A stretch of DNA of 53,876 bases from positions 1-53,876 of the forward strand of contig JBEKIX010000012.1 of NCBI GenBank assembly GCA_050011535.1, written 5' to 3'. Within the stretch, counting starts at the first letter, position 1. Each line of letters starts with the position of its first letter. This document shows positions 44,532 through 52,943 of this stretch, one piece after another. A model generated the notes under the pieces. That model saw only the letters and a program-made list of their open reading frames with translations. It was not told the origin of the DNA and did not search any database. A program made the translations under genes and the position numbers. Source of the DNA: JAFNAG01 sp050011535. GTDB lineage: Bacteria; Acidobacteriota; UBA6911.

Positions 44532-45773
44532 TCATTGGAGAACGACTCTGTCTCCGAGTTTCAGTCCCGAGATCAGCTCCGTGCGCGCTCCGTTGCTCAG
44601 CCCGGTCTTAACAGCGACCTGACGCCGGCCGGTGGGCGTCGATACATCGGGCACTTCGACGAAAGTCTCCTTCTTTTCGTTGTAAATCAACGCGCTCTCC
44701 GGAATCAGGAGCACGTCGTGATGTTCATCGAGGACGATCTCGGCGTTGGCGCTCATGTTGACCTTTAGAAGATCAAGATCGTTCACAATCGATACGCGCA
44801 CCTCGAAACGGGTCACGTTGTCTTTCTCGATGCCCATCGGCGCGATACGGAATACCTTTCCTTGGAACGTCCGGTTTTTGTAAGCATCGACCGTCACGCG
44901 CACCGGCTGATCCAGCTTCACCAGACCGATATCCGTTTCGTCGACTTTCCCCTTCACGTACAGCTCCTGCACGTCGCCCAGTGTCATGATCAACGTCGCA
45001 TTCGAGCCCAGCTGCAGGATGGAAGATACGGCATCGCCGACTTCGACCTCGCGACTCAATACCACGCCATTGATAGGTGACCGGATGGAGGCATACGCGA
45101 GGTTTTCCTGCGCCTGCTCACACTGCGCCTGCGCCTGCACCAGCTCCGCGCGCACTGTTTCGATGGTGCGCGCGTTTTGCGCGAGCTCGGCCTCTTTCAC
45201 CGTCACGGCAGCCTGCAGGGAGTGAAGGGCCACCTCGGCTGCTTTCATCTTTTGCTCCGAGCCGTCGAAATCGGCCCTGGCGATCAGGCCTGCGTCGAAC
45301 AGGCCCTTACTGCGTTTGTATTCCGCAACCGTGAAGTCGTAGTCCTTGCTTTCGGCTTCGAGCTGCGCCTTGTGGAGGTTGGCCTGATAGGTCTTGTCCT
45401 GGGATTGCATTTCCTGCAGCTTGCTCTCTGCAGCGTCTAGAAATGCCTTTGCCTGCTTCAATTGGGCTTCCAGGATTTCCTTGTCGAGCTCGACCAGCAG
45501 CTGACCCTCGCGGACGGGGTCTCCCGCGTTGACATAAAGATACTTGATGATGCCGCTGGCCTTGGATTTTATATCCACTTGCGACAACGCTTCTATCTTG
45601 CCCGTGGCGACCACCGACTTGGCGATGGACCCCTTCTCGATTCTGGCGAGTTTTTCGGACGGGATTGTCTTGTCAACCGCAAAGAGCGCTGCGAACACCC
45701 AATAGCCACCGAGAATCACGAGCAGTCCAACGACGGACAAAAAGGAAATCGTGAAGATTCGTTTTTTGGCCAT
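44532..45773 (-). CDS. MacA/HlyD-type periplasmic adaptor
   Basis: This 413-residue protein has an N-terminal anchor helix (FTISFLSVVGLLVILGGYWV), lipoyl halves (KASGIIKYLYVNAGDPVREG and AYASIRSPINGVVLSREVEV), a coiled-coil hairpin (about residues 105-220) and beta-barrel/MP domains. It is the first gene of the MacAB-like set. With MacB and TolC, MacA exports macrolides, peptides or lipids. Here neither an ATPase nor TolC is encoded beside it, so the partners must be located elsewhere. Confidence 0.9.
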   Translation of the reverse strand: MAKKRIFTISFLSVVGLLVILGGYWVFAALFAVDKTIPSEKLARIEKGSIAKSVVATGKIEALSQVDIKSKASGIIKYLYVNAGDPVREGQLLVELDKEILEAQLKQAKAFLDAAESKLQEMQSQDKTYQANLHKAQLEAESKDYDFTVAEYKRSKGLFDAGLIARADFDGSEQKMKAAEVALHSLQAAVTVKEAELAQNARTIETVRAELVQAQAQCEQAQENLAYASIRSPINGVVLSREVEVGDAVSSILQLGSNATLIMTLGDVQELYVKGKVDETDIGLVKLDQPVRVTVDAYKNRTFQGKVFRIAPMGIEKDNVTRFEVRVSIVNDLDLLKVNMSANAEIVLDEHHDVLLIPESALIYNEKKETFVEVPDVSTPTGRRQVAVKTGLSNGARTELISGLKLGDRVVLQ

Positions 45774-46115
45774 GCGCTACCTCCATCTGCCTATACGAGA
45801 ATCCGGCGCATAAAGTTTGCTGGTTTTCGCAGTTTCTCCGTCGCCCTCCCAGGGGATATTGCAGCGCGCTCTCTGCCTATGTGACCGCCGGTCATGCCCG
45901 TTGAATAAGCAAGTTTCCTGCCAGGCCACAAGTCATTCTTCCGCCACATGTTTGTTCCCGAGAGATCGTGAATTGTCGTCACACGTGTGCCGGGACCGTC
46001 ACAAAACAGCGTTGAGAAGGCGGAGCAGAAATAAGTTCGAATTGCGGGCTGAGGAGAGCGGCGGCCGGCCGCCACTCTCCAAGGTGTATTCGGGGCTCAA
46101 ACATCGAAACGCCAA
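45774..46115. other. Intergenic region upstream of the MacA-like gene
   Basis: No gene is supported. Longer open frames on both strands have no family features. A near-perfect 28-bp palindrome lies at its right end. Confidence 0.4.
46053..46080. terminator. GC-rich palindrome after the DUF4097 gene
   Basis: GGAGAG...CTCTCC encloses GGCGGCCGGCCGCC, giving a 13-bp stem with one mismatch and almost no loop. It lies 35 bp beyond the DUF4097 stop on the minus strand. The stem is strong, but no T-run follows, so a role in termination or mRNA stability is only possible. Confidence 0.4.
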
Positions 46116-46961
46116 TTATCGGATAAGCTTCACATCACCAGAGGCGGTTGAAATCGTCAGCTTGACGGCACCGGAACCCAGAAGTCCGGAGGCTTTCTGC
46201 CCGTGCGGCTGGCGCTCCTCAATCGTGAGCGGGAAGTCGGTCTTGACCGATCCGTTGACCGTGGACATCTCCACCTGAGCGCTCAGTTGCGCCGGAACTT
46301 TGACCGTAACATCGCCGCTGGCGCTGGAAAACTTGAGATCTCCGGTCCCTTCGATCTGAGTCAATTCGACATCCACGTCTCCGCTGGCCGTGCTCGCATT
46401 CACTGTGCCCGCGACACCGCGCACTCTTACATCCCCGCTGGCGGCCGAGGCTTTCACCGATCCTTGCACCTGCGTGATTTCCACGTCGCCACTGGCAGTT
46501 TTGACATCCACGGAACCGATCATCGAGCCAATCGTTACGTCTCCGCTCGCGGTTTTCGCATGGAGATCGCCGGCCACGCCGGATACCTTTATGTCTCCGC
46601 TGGCCGTCGAAAGCGACTCAAACTGATAGCTCGGTCCGCTCGGCACCTGGACGACAAAGCGGACATTCGCATCATAGTTGCCGCCATCATGCGGATACTG
46701 CACTCCCAAAACTATCTTGCCGGGAATGCTCTGGTCCACGATCTGGACTACGCTTGCGTCCTTGCCTTCCCTATAAGCGGTTACCATAACGCCAGTGCCG
46801 TTGTACCCGGAGATCGAGATTTCTCCGGAGACGTTGGCGATGTTGATGGCCCCACCCGGCGCCAGCGAATAGTTCTTTTGAAAATCCTGACCCCAGGCTG
46901 CGGTGATCGCCAGCCCGGCCCATAAACCGAAGAAAACTAACCCACCGATGCATTTCCTCAT
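46116..46961 (-). CDS. DUF4097 beta-helix protein, secreted
   Basis: This 281-residue protein has a signal peptide (to about AAWGQ). Seven ASGD units follow, mostly of the form TASGDV-x-V/I, spaced 13-20 residues apart from about residue 120 to the end. This is the DUF4097/adhesin-like repetitive beta-solenoid seen widely in Acidobacteriota and Bacteroidota. These proteins are thought to bind surfaces or anchor envelope structures; the precise role is unknown. It sits upstream of the MacA-like gene on the same strand, across a 342-bp gap, so operon membership is uncertain. Confidence 0.85.
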   Translation of the reverse strand: MRKCIGGLVFFGLWAGLAITAAWGQDFQKNYSLAPGGAINIANVSGEISISGYNGTGVMVTAYREGKDASVVQIVDQSIPGKIVLGVQYPHDGGNYDANVRFVVQVPSGPSYQFESLSTASGDIKVSGVAGDLHAKTASGDVTIGSMIGSVDVKTASGDVEITQVQGSVKASAASGDVRVRGVAGTVNASTASGDVDVELTQIEGTGDLKFSSASGDVTVKVPAQLSAQVEMSTVNGSVKTDFPLTIEERQPHGQKASGLLGSGAVKLTISTASGDVKLIR

Positions 46962-47233
46962 GACCGTTGCGCTCCTATCAGGTTACTCGGCGTCTTACAC
47001 ACACCCGGTGAGTGGCCGGTAACCGGAAAAGGTTTCATGCTCGACAAAAGTTTTGACGGTTCTCGCCGGATTCCGCTAGGATAGCCACTGCCGCCGCCAA
47101 TGCGGCGGGCCGGAACCGTCGAGATCAAATTCGCGCACTGCGTGGGCTTTGAGGATGCTGTTTTACCTCCTTTTCGCCCATTGGAGAAATTTGGCTGGTT
47201 GATTGTCAATAGCATTCATCCTGGGAGGAAACT

Positions 47234-47686
47234 GTGGAACTCTGGAATTCACTCGGTGAAGTACTGGACTACGCAATTGGCGAAGAAGAAGCCGCCGCTG
47301 ATTTTTATAGCCGCCTGGCGCTGCGAACTAAAGTTCCGGGGATGAAGTCAGTCTTTGAGGGATTTGCGCAGGAAGAGATGGGCCACAAGGAGAAGCTTCA
47401 GGCCGTCAAGGCCGGAATCACGTTCCTGTCAGCCTCACAAAAAGTGATGGACCCGCGGATCGCCGAATATGTCGTGGATGTGAAACTCGACCCATTTCTG
47501 AACTATCGGGACGCGCTAGTCTTGGCAATGAAAAAAGAGAAGGCTGCCTTTAGGCTCTATTCGATTCTCGCCGAGAGCATGGAAGATCAGGTCTTGAAAA
47601 CGACATTTCTGGCATTGGCCCAAGAAGAAGCCAAGCACAAACTGCGCTTCGAGCTGGAATACGACGATCTGCTCATCGAGAACTAG
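47234..47686 (+). CDS. Ferritin-like/rubrerythrin-type di-iron protein
   Basis: This 150-residue protein starts at GTG 47234, 4 bases after GGGAGGAA. It is a four-helix bundle with two copies of a Glu-rich metal site: AIGEEEAAADFYSRLA and AQEEMGHKEKL in the first half, AMKKEKAAFRLYSILA and AQEEAKHKLRFELEY in the second. These match the E-x6-Y and E-x2-H ligand pairs of rubrerythrin-like proteins. It lacks the C-terminal rubredoxin domain. Likely role: peroxide reduction or iron handling. It is a lone gene between divergent and convergent neighbours. Confidence 0.85.
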   Translation: MELWNSLGEVLDYAIGEEEAAADFYSRLALRTKVPGMKSVFEGFAQEEMGHKEKLQAVKAGITFLSASQKVMDPRIAEYVVDVKLDPFLNYRDALVLAMKKEKAAFRLYSILAESMEDQVLKTTFLALAQEEAKHKLRFELEYDDLLIEN

Positions 47687-47711
47687 GAGCGGCCCCTCCT
47701 GATTCTCGGAC

Positions 47712-47893
47712 GGTAAGTGTTTAGACACATCTAAAAGCAGCCACGAATTACCTAGCGCGGCCAGTAGGCTGCAATCAAATGTGATCGACCAAGCCTGATT
47801 CGAGATTCGAGATTCGAGATTCGAGATTGAGAATATTGAATCTCGAATTTCGAATCTCGAATTTGATTTCGACTTGGCCGCTAAACATTTACC
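47712..47893. repeat. Dispersed hairpin repeat, copy B, with MITE-like terminal inverted repeats
   Basis: A 182-bp element is bounded by GGTAAGTGTTTAG (47712-47724) and CTAAACATTTACC (47881-47893), a 13-bp inverted repeat with one mismatch. Inside, the flank of copy A is present in the opposite orientation (AAAAGCAGCCAC to GTGATCGACC). The GATTCGAG hairpin follows, with arms of about 25 bp near 47797-47865. It codes for nothing. It sits between the convergent ferritin-like and DMT genes. No target duplication is clear. Confidence 0.8.
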
Positions 47894-47913
47894 TTGGACC
47901 GGTTCCTCGGATT

Positions 47914-48819
47914 TCAAGTCGCGTCGGGTGCAGGCTCGCTGTCGATGGAACTTTGCGACCGTTGTGTGAGGATCAGGCTCAGCAGGATCATGCCCCCGCC
48001 CAGCATCTGCCAGGAATTCATCCGTTCGCTCAGTATGAAGTAGGCGAGCACCAGTATGCATGGCAGCTCGGCGACACTGACCACAGATGCTTGAAAGGCG
48101 CCGATTCTCCTGATGGCGAGATACATCAGGTTCATCGGCACCACGGTGGAGAGAACCGCGAGGCTCAGGATGAAAATCCAATCGTTTCGGGGAAAGGCAA
48201 AAGAACCCCAGGACTGCCGCGGAAAAAGCGCCAGGAGAGCCACGGTAGAGACCGTTGAGGTCGTCGTTGCGATCACCTGGGAAGACACATTCTCTGTCAG
48301 CTTCTGGCCATGAATATTCATGAACGCATAGGAAAAGGCGGCGCCAACAGCCAGGATCAGCCCCAGCCGGTCGATGGCAGCCGTGGTTCCATGGAACAGA
48401 TCGACGGAAAGCACGGCACCGCAGAATGCCAGCAGCAACGCCACCAGTTCCGCGGGAGCGGCCCGGCGTTTTTCCACCACGATTTGATACGCAAGCACCA
48501 GGGCGGGATAGGTGAACAGAATGATGCTCAAGAGCGAGACATCGATTCGCTGCGCTGCCCAGAAATAACACACCGATATGGCGAAATTTCCGGCCAGCCC
48601 CTGCCAGATGAGACGGCGCAGCTGTCTCAGTCCGACCTTGGGTATGCCCTGTAGGACAAGCAGCATAGGCCACATGAATGCAATCGCCACCAGGTTTTGC
48701 ATTGGGAGCAGAGCGGCGGGCTGCAATCCGGCGCGATACGCCAGCTTGATCAGGATCCCGGCGGCGCCATAGGAACAGGCCGCCAGGAACATCAAAACGA
48801 TTCCGAAAGTGCGCTGCAT
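47914..48819 (-). CDS. EamA/DMT-family membrane transporter
   Basis: This 301-residue protein has ten predicted hydrophobic helices in two EamA repeats; each repeat begins with a segment like MFLAACSYGAAGILIKLAYR or LILAVGAAFSYAFMNIHGQ, and the second ends in MLGGGMILLSLILTQR. DMT exporters move amino acids, nucleotides or other small metabolites. It is the last gene of the minus-strand cluster, 99 bp after the alpha-oxoamine synthase, and could export that cluster's product; this is inference from position. Confidence 0.85.
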   Translation of the reverse strand: MQRTFGIVLMFLAACSYGAAGILIKLAYRAGLQPAALLPMQNLVAIAFMWPMLLVLQGIPKVGLRQLRRLIWQGLAGNFAISVCYFWAAQRIDVSLLSIILFTYPALVLAYQIVVEKRRAAPAELVALLLAFCGAVLSVDLFHGTTAAIDRLGLILAVGAAFSYAFMNIHGQKLTENVSSQVIATTTSTVSTVALLALFPRQSWGSFAFPRNDWIFILSLAVLSTVVPMNLMYLAIRRIGAFQASVVSVAELPCILVLAYFILSERMNSWQMLGGGMILLSLILTQRSQSSIDSEPAPDAT

Positions 48820-48918
48820 GGGCGCGTCCGCGGGATTTCCTTTTGTCTTGCGCGGGCTGTCAAGGGCGAGAGTTGAGACGCGCGGGCAACCTGGAAATGG
48901 CTGCCCGCGTGCCGCAGG

Positions 48919-50166
48919 CTACATTCCGAACTTATCGATCAGCGCTTTCTTTCCCAGGCCCAGAATGCCGTGTTTCGCGCCGACTTTCCTGAATGCCGCG
49001 ATGGCGGTGTCGAGGTGATGCTTCTCGTGAGCTGCCGAGAGCTGGGTACGAATGCGCGCCTGCCCCTTCGGCACAACCGGGAAGAAGAATCCGACGGCAT
49101 ACACGCCTTCCTCAAACAGATCGCGAGCAAAGTCCTGCGCCAGTTTAGCGTTGTAAAGCATGACCGGCACGATCGGGCTTTCCCCTTCCTTGATGTCGAA
49201 TCCGGCTTCTTTCAACAAGCCGCGCCAGTATTTGGCGTTCCACTCCAGCTTGTCGCGTCGGTCCGTAGTAGCGGAGATAAGGTCGATTACCCTCAACGCT
49301 CCTGAAACGATGACCGGGGCGACCGTGTTGGAAAAGAGGAACGGGCGCGCCCGCTGGCGGCACATTTCCACCAATTCCTTGCGCCCGCTGACGCAGCCTC
49401 CGGACGCGCCGCCAAGCGCCTTGCCCAGCGTGGTGGTGATGACGTCGATCTTGCCGAATACGCCGCAGTGTTCGTGGGTGCCGCGGCCTGTCTTGCCGAT
49501 GAACCCGCTCGCATGCGAATCGTCCAGGAACACCATCGCGTTGTATTTTTCCGCCAGCGCGACGATCTCGTCCATTTTGGCAAGATCACCGTCCATGGAG
49601 AAGACGCCGTCCGTGACGATCATCCGGAAGCGCTTGTCCTGGTGCTCCTGGAGTTTTTCTTCCAGATGCCCCATGTCAGAATGCTTAAAACTGTCTTGCA
49701 TTGCCTTGCAGAGGCGCATGCCGTCCACGATTGACGCATGCACAAGGCGGTCGGCGATCATCACGTCCTGGTCGTTCAGGCACGCTTCAAAAAAACCTCC
49801 GTTGGCGTCCATGCAGGATGGGAACAACAGCGTGTCCTCGGTTCCCAGAAACACCGTCAATTTATTCTCGAGCTCCCGGTGAATGTCCTGCGTTCCGCAA
49901 ATGAAACGCACTGACGACATCCCGTATCCGCGTGTCTCAAGCCCCTCGTGGGCAGCCTGGATCACGGCGGGGTGGCTCGACAGCCCCAGATAGTTGTTGG
50001 CGCAGATATTGATGCACTTCCTCATTGCCGAGCCGGCCGGGAACTCTACTTCGATCTCCGAAGATTGAGGAGAACAGATGTATCTCTCATCTTTGAACAG
50101 ACCCGCGGTCTTGATTCCCTGTATCTCGGTCTGATACCAATTACGAACTGTATCGGCGAAGGCCAT
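48919..50166 (-). CDS. kbl: Kbl-like alpha-oxoamine synthase (2-amino-3-ketobutyrate CoA ligase type)
   Basis: This 415-residue PLP enzyme has the Kbl pattern: NICANNYLGLSSHP, GYGMSSVRFICGTQDIH, SCMDANGGFFEACL, VTDGVFSMDGDLAKM, VFLDDSHASGFIGKTGRGTH, the PLP-lysine segment TTTLGKALGGASGG and PKGQARIRTQLSAAH. Kbl joins or cleaves glycine and acetyl-CoA (2-amino-3-ketobutyrate). Similarity to Kbl is high, but the neighbours are ACP, acyl-CoA synthetase and AcpS genes and not threonine dehydrogenase, so an acyl-ACP-using role similar to bacterial serine palmitoyltransferase clusters is possible. Confidence 0.88.
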   Translation of the reverse strand: MAFADTVRNWYQTEIQGIKTAGLFKDERYICSPQSSEIEVEFPAGSAMRKCINICANNYLGLSSHPAVIQAAHEGLETRGYGMSSVRFICGTQDIHRELENKLTVFLGTEDTLLFPSCMDANGGFFEACLNDQDVMIADRLVHASIVDGMRLCKAMQDSFKHSDMGHLEEKLQEHQDKRFRMIVTDGVFSMDGDLAKMDEIVALAEKYNAMVFLDDSHASGFIGKTGRGTHEHCGVFGKIDVITTTLGKALGGASGGCVSGRKELVEMCRQRARPFLFSNTVAPVIVSGALRVIDLISATTDRRDKLEWNAKYWRGLLKEAGFDIKEGESPIVPVMLYNAKLAQDFARDLFEEGVYAVGFFFPVVPKGQARIRTQLSAAHEKHHLDTAIAAFRKVGAKHGILGLGKKALIDKFGM

Positions 50167-50210
50167 AACTCACCTCTATGATTGAGTCTGAATGAATGAG
50201 GCATAGAGCT

Positions 50211-50292
50211 GATTCGAGATTCCCGATTCGAGATTCAAAATCCCCAATTGCCGATCTCGAATTTCGAATCTCGAATTTCGAATCTCGAATTC
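50211..50292. repeat. Dispersed hairpin repeat, copy C (hairpin only)
   Basis: Imperfect arms made of GATTCGAGATTC and its complement units flank a central AAAATCCCCAATTGCCGA. The hairpin half of copies A and B is recognisable, but the conserved flank and terminal repeats are absent. It lies between the ACP and alpha-oxoamine synthase genes, within an apparent operon, and would form a long stem in the mRNA. Confidence 0.65.
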
Positions 50293-50297
50293 TCAAA

Positions 50298-50549
50298 CTA
50301 CGTTTTTTGGAACCGCCGCACAAGATCCACGATCTTCTGGACGGAATCGAACGCGTCGGGCGTGGCATCCGCGTCGGGGATCTGGACGCCGCACTTCTTT
50401 TCCAAAAACCGTTTGAGCGACACCATCGAAAACGAATCGACAATTCCACCGGAGATCAGCGGGGTCGTCTCGGTGACTTGACGATCATCCCCTTCCTCCA
50501 GATATTCTCGGACTACATAGTCGCGCACCAGCTTGGTCAGTTCATCCAT
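50298..50549 (-). CDS. Stand-alone acyl carrier protein
   Basis: The ATG at 50549 gives 83 residues starting MDELTKLVRDYVVREYLEEG; the upstream start at 50600 adds an Arg/Gln-rich stretch unlike ACPs. The phosphopantetheine attachment motif is GGIVDSFSMVSL (DS), followed by helix KRFLEKKCGVQIPDADATPDAF. It is acidic overall. An acpS gene that could load it lies two genes upstream. It carries acyl groups for the neighbouring synthase. This differs from fatty-acid ACP, whose motif is GADSLDTVEL. Confidence 0.85.
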   Translation of the reverse strand: MDELTKLVRDYVVREYLEEGDDRQVTETTPLISGGIVDSFSMVSLKRFLEKKCGVQIPDADATPDAFDSVQKIVDLVRRFQKT

Positions 50550-50624
50550 TACGGCTTTGTCTCCTCTCTGGCATTGGTTCTTCGGTGCCCGGACTGCCAA
50601 CGACCCGGGGCCGTCCTGCTCATG

Positions 50625-52358
50625 TCAATCGTTCATAATCGTGGAGAGATCACCCACGGGTTCATTAAACTCTTTGCTGCGCAAGACGCGGCGCACGATC
50701 TTGCCGCTGCGTGTCTTCGGAAGGGAGTCGATGAATTCGATCTCCTGCGGCATTGCCAGCGGCGACAGACGCTTGCGGATGTGATTCATGATTTCCAGCT
50801 CCAGATCGTCCGACGGCTGATATCCCGGCTTCAGAGTGACGAACGCCTTGACCACCTCCATATTCACCGGATCGGGTTTAGCGACGGCGGCGCTTTCGGC
50901 GACGGCAGGATGCTCGAGCAATGCCGATTCGATTTCGAACGGGCCAACCAGATGCCCGCCCGTGTTGATCACATCGTCGTCCCGCCCCACGAACCAGTAG
51001 TAGCCGTCGGCATCGATCGAGGCCCGGTCGCCGCACAGGTACCAGCCATTCCTGAACTTGGCCTGGAACCCGAGCTCGTTCTTCCAGTAGAAACGGATTT
51101 GAGAAGGCCAGCCGGGGCGAAGGGCGATCAGGCCGGCGATGCCCGTCTGATTGACGGGCTCATAGGTGGCCGGATTGAGCACGGTCGCGGTGATACCCGG
51201 AAACGGCTTTCCCATAGATCCGGGTTTGATGGGCATGCCTGGAAGGTTGGTGATCACGATGCAGCCGGTCTCCGTCTGCCAGAATGTGTCGTGAAACTCC
51301 TTGCCGAACACCTCGCGCGACCAGAGGACTGCTTCGGCGTTGAGCGGTTCACCGACGCTGCACAGGTGGCGCAGGCACGAGAGATCGCGTTGCCGGACCA
51401 GGTCGTTCCCCTCTTTCATCAGCAGGCGGATCGCGGTGGGCGCCGAGTACCACACCGTCACACGGTGCTTTTCAATGAATTTGTACCAGCGCTCAGCGCC
51501 GAATCCGGAATCCAGGACGGCTTGTGTGACACCGTTGACCCAGGGGCCGATGATGCCGTAGGAAGTGCCGGTGACCCAGCCGGGATCGGCGTTACACCAA
51601 TAAATGTCGTCAGGCCGCAAATCCAGCACCCATTTGGCGGTGAGATATTGCGAGACGATGGAATAATGAACGTGCTGCGCGCCCTTGGGTTGCCCGGTGG
51701 TGCCCGACGTGTAATGCAAAACCGATGGGGTTTCCGCCGTCGTGGGATAGACCTCGAACTCCTCGATGCGCGGCACCCTTTCCATTTGAAAGGATACTTC
51801 CCGTTCCTGCAGCGGAGCTTCGCCCGCATCCACGACGACGATGCGGCGCAGGTTCGGCAGCTGGCTGCGAATCTTGCGCACTTTGTGGACGTGTTTCTTC
51901 TGCGTAATGATGGCAGAGGTCTCGGCGTTGGCCAGCCGCACGAGGAGTGATTCATCGCCGAAAGCGGAAAACAGAGGTTGCGCCACGGCGCCGGTCTTCA
52001 GGATTCCGAGAAACCCGATGTACAGTTCGGGCACTCGGTCCATGAAAAGGCAGACCCGCTCCCCGGGCCGGATGCCGAGCCCAACCAGGAAGTGGGCTAT
52101 GGTATTGGAGAGCACGCGGACATCGTTGTACGTGAACCGCCTTTCGTTGCCCTGATGATCTTCCCAGATCAGAGCAAGTTTCTCAGCCAGACCCATGCGG
52201 CAGATGCGGTCGCTGCACATCCAGCCGATGTTGAGAAGATCGCCCTTTTGGTAACCCAGCTCCTTTTCGGAGATCGACCAGTCGAAATTTGCCGTACGTT
52301 CTTCATAGGAAGGATAAGTGCTTTTGGGCATGTCCGATATTGCTCCGTGAGTATTCAA
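50625..52358 (-). CDS. Acyl-CoA synthetase (acetyl-CoA synthetase-like, ANL superfamily)
   Basis: This 577-residue AMP-forming ligase has the P-loop LHYTSGTTGQPKGAQH near residue 215, CNADPGWVTGTSYGIIGPW, DTFWQTETGC with the Trp that limits the acyl pocket in acetyl-CoA synthetases, GRDDDVINTGGHLVG near the hinge and the catalytic Lys in KTRSGKIVRR. It activates a short carboxylate to acyl-AMP, then to CoA or possibly directly to ACP. The start overlaps acpS by 4 bp (52355-52358). The short-chain pocket argues for acetyl or propionyl rather than a fatty acid. Confidence 0.85.
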   Translation of the reverse strand: MNTHGAISDMPKSTYPSYEERTANFDWSISEKELGYQKGDLLNIGWMCSDRICRMGLAEKLALIWEDHQGNERRFTYNDVRVLSNTIAHFLVGLGIRPGERVCLFMDRVPELYIGFLGILKTGAVAQPLFSAFGDESLLVRLANAETSAIITQKKHVHKVRKIRSQLPNLRRIVVVDAGEAPLQEREVSFQMERVPRIEEFEVYPTTAETPSVLHYTSGTTGQPKGAQHVHYSIVSQYLTAKWVLDLRPDDIYWCNADPGWVTGTSYGIIGPWVNGVTQAVLDSGFGAERWYKFIEKHRVTVWYSAPTAIRLLMKEGNDLVRQRDLSCLRHLCSVGEPLNAEAVLWSREVFGKEFHDTFWQTETGCIVITNLPGMPIKPGSMGKPFPGITATVLNPATYEPVNQTGIAGLIALRPGWPSQIRFYWKNELGFQAKFRNGWYLCGDRASIDADGYYWFVGRDDDVINTGGHLVGPFEIESALLEHPAVAESAAVAKPDPVNMEVVKAFVTLKPGYQPSDDLELEIMNHIRKRLSPLAMPQEIEFIDSLPKTRSGKIVRRVLRSKEFNEPVGDLSTIMND

Positions 52359-52732
52359 TCTTCCAGGATGACGATTGCGCCGGCCCGATCGTCGTCATCC
52401 GCGATAGAGAGATGAATATGCCGGACGCCCAAGCGTCCGGCTTCCGATTCCATGCGGTTTCGCAATACAATCTCGAATCCGCCGTTCAGTGCCGGCGCCA
52501 ACTCGACCTCTTGAAACATCGCCAGGTCGCTGACTTTGACACCCAGGGCCTTTAATGCAGCCTCCTTGGCTGCGAAACAGGCGGCAAACTGGCGTGCCGG
52601 TCTCCCGGCGGAGCTGCAGTGCCTTATTTCCTCGGGTGTAAAAATGCCGTCTTTGGGCAGCCACTCGCCCCGCATTAATTCCCGCTCGACGCGGCCGGTT
52701 TCCAGACAATCGGTGCCTAAACCCAGAATCAC
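52355..52732 (-). CDS. acpS: AcpS-type 4'-phosphopantetheinyl transferase
   Basis: This 125-residue protein (GTG start) has the AcpS signatures GLGTDCLETGRVE (metal-binding Asp) and FAAKEAALKALG (catalytic Glu/Lys). It moves phosphopantetheine from CoA to a serine of an ACP. A dedicated AcpS beside a single ACP suggests the carrier is not served by the housekeeping enzyme. It overlaps the ligase gene, with transcription from right to left. The N-terminal residues VILGLG indicate the start is close to correct. Confidence 0.88.
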   Translation of the reverse strand: MILGLGTDCLETGRVERELMRGEWLPKDGIFTPEEIRHCSSAGRPARQFAACFAAKEAALKALGVKVSDLAMFQEVELAPALNGGFEIVLRNRMESEAGRLGVRHIHLSIADDDDRAGAIVILED

Positions 52733-52843
52733 GTCGGGATGACCCTTTCGCGAGGTGCATGCGGACTTGGAGCGGATGTCCTCAGGCAGCAGAACTTTAT
52801 ATCCTGTGCGCGGTTCCGGGGCAAGCGAAATTCACTTCCTTGA

Positions 52844-52943
52844 GGGGCAAAGGGATAAAGGGGAAGAGGGGTAAAGAGGTAGACGGGTAAAGGAGCGGAC
52901 AGACGACTCTCTTTACCCCTCTACCCCTTTATCCCTTTGCCCC
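52844..52943. repeat. Large G+C/purine inverted repeat (35-bp arms)
   Basis: Arms 52844-52878 and 52909-52943 pair over 35 bp with one mismatch; the left arm is almost purely purine (GGGGCAAAGGGATAAAGGGG). The loop is 30 bases. The right arm begins right after the stop of the dehydrogenase-like gene, so the hairpin could end its transcript on the minus strand, though no T-run follows. It separates this gene from acpS. Confidence 0.75.

Noticed and set aside
46390..46626. DNA-level tandem repeat in the DUF4097 gene
   Set aside because: The regularity is in the protein (ASGD units); the DNA is only loosely repetitive, as expected from codon variation.
47796..47865. CRISPR-like array made of GATTCGAG units
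   Set aside because: The units are contiguous and palindromic without spacers, and the copies lie in different places; it is a hairpin repeat.
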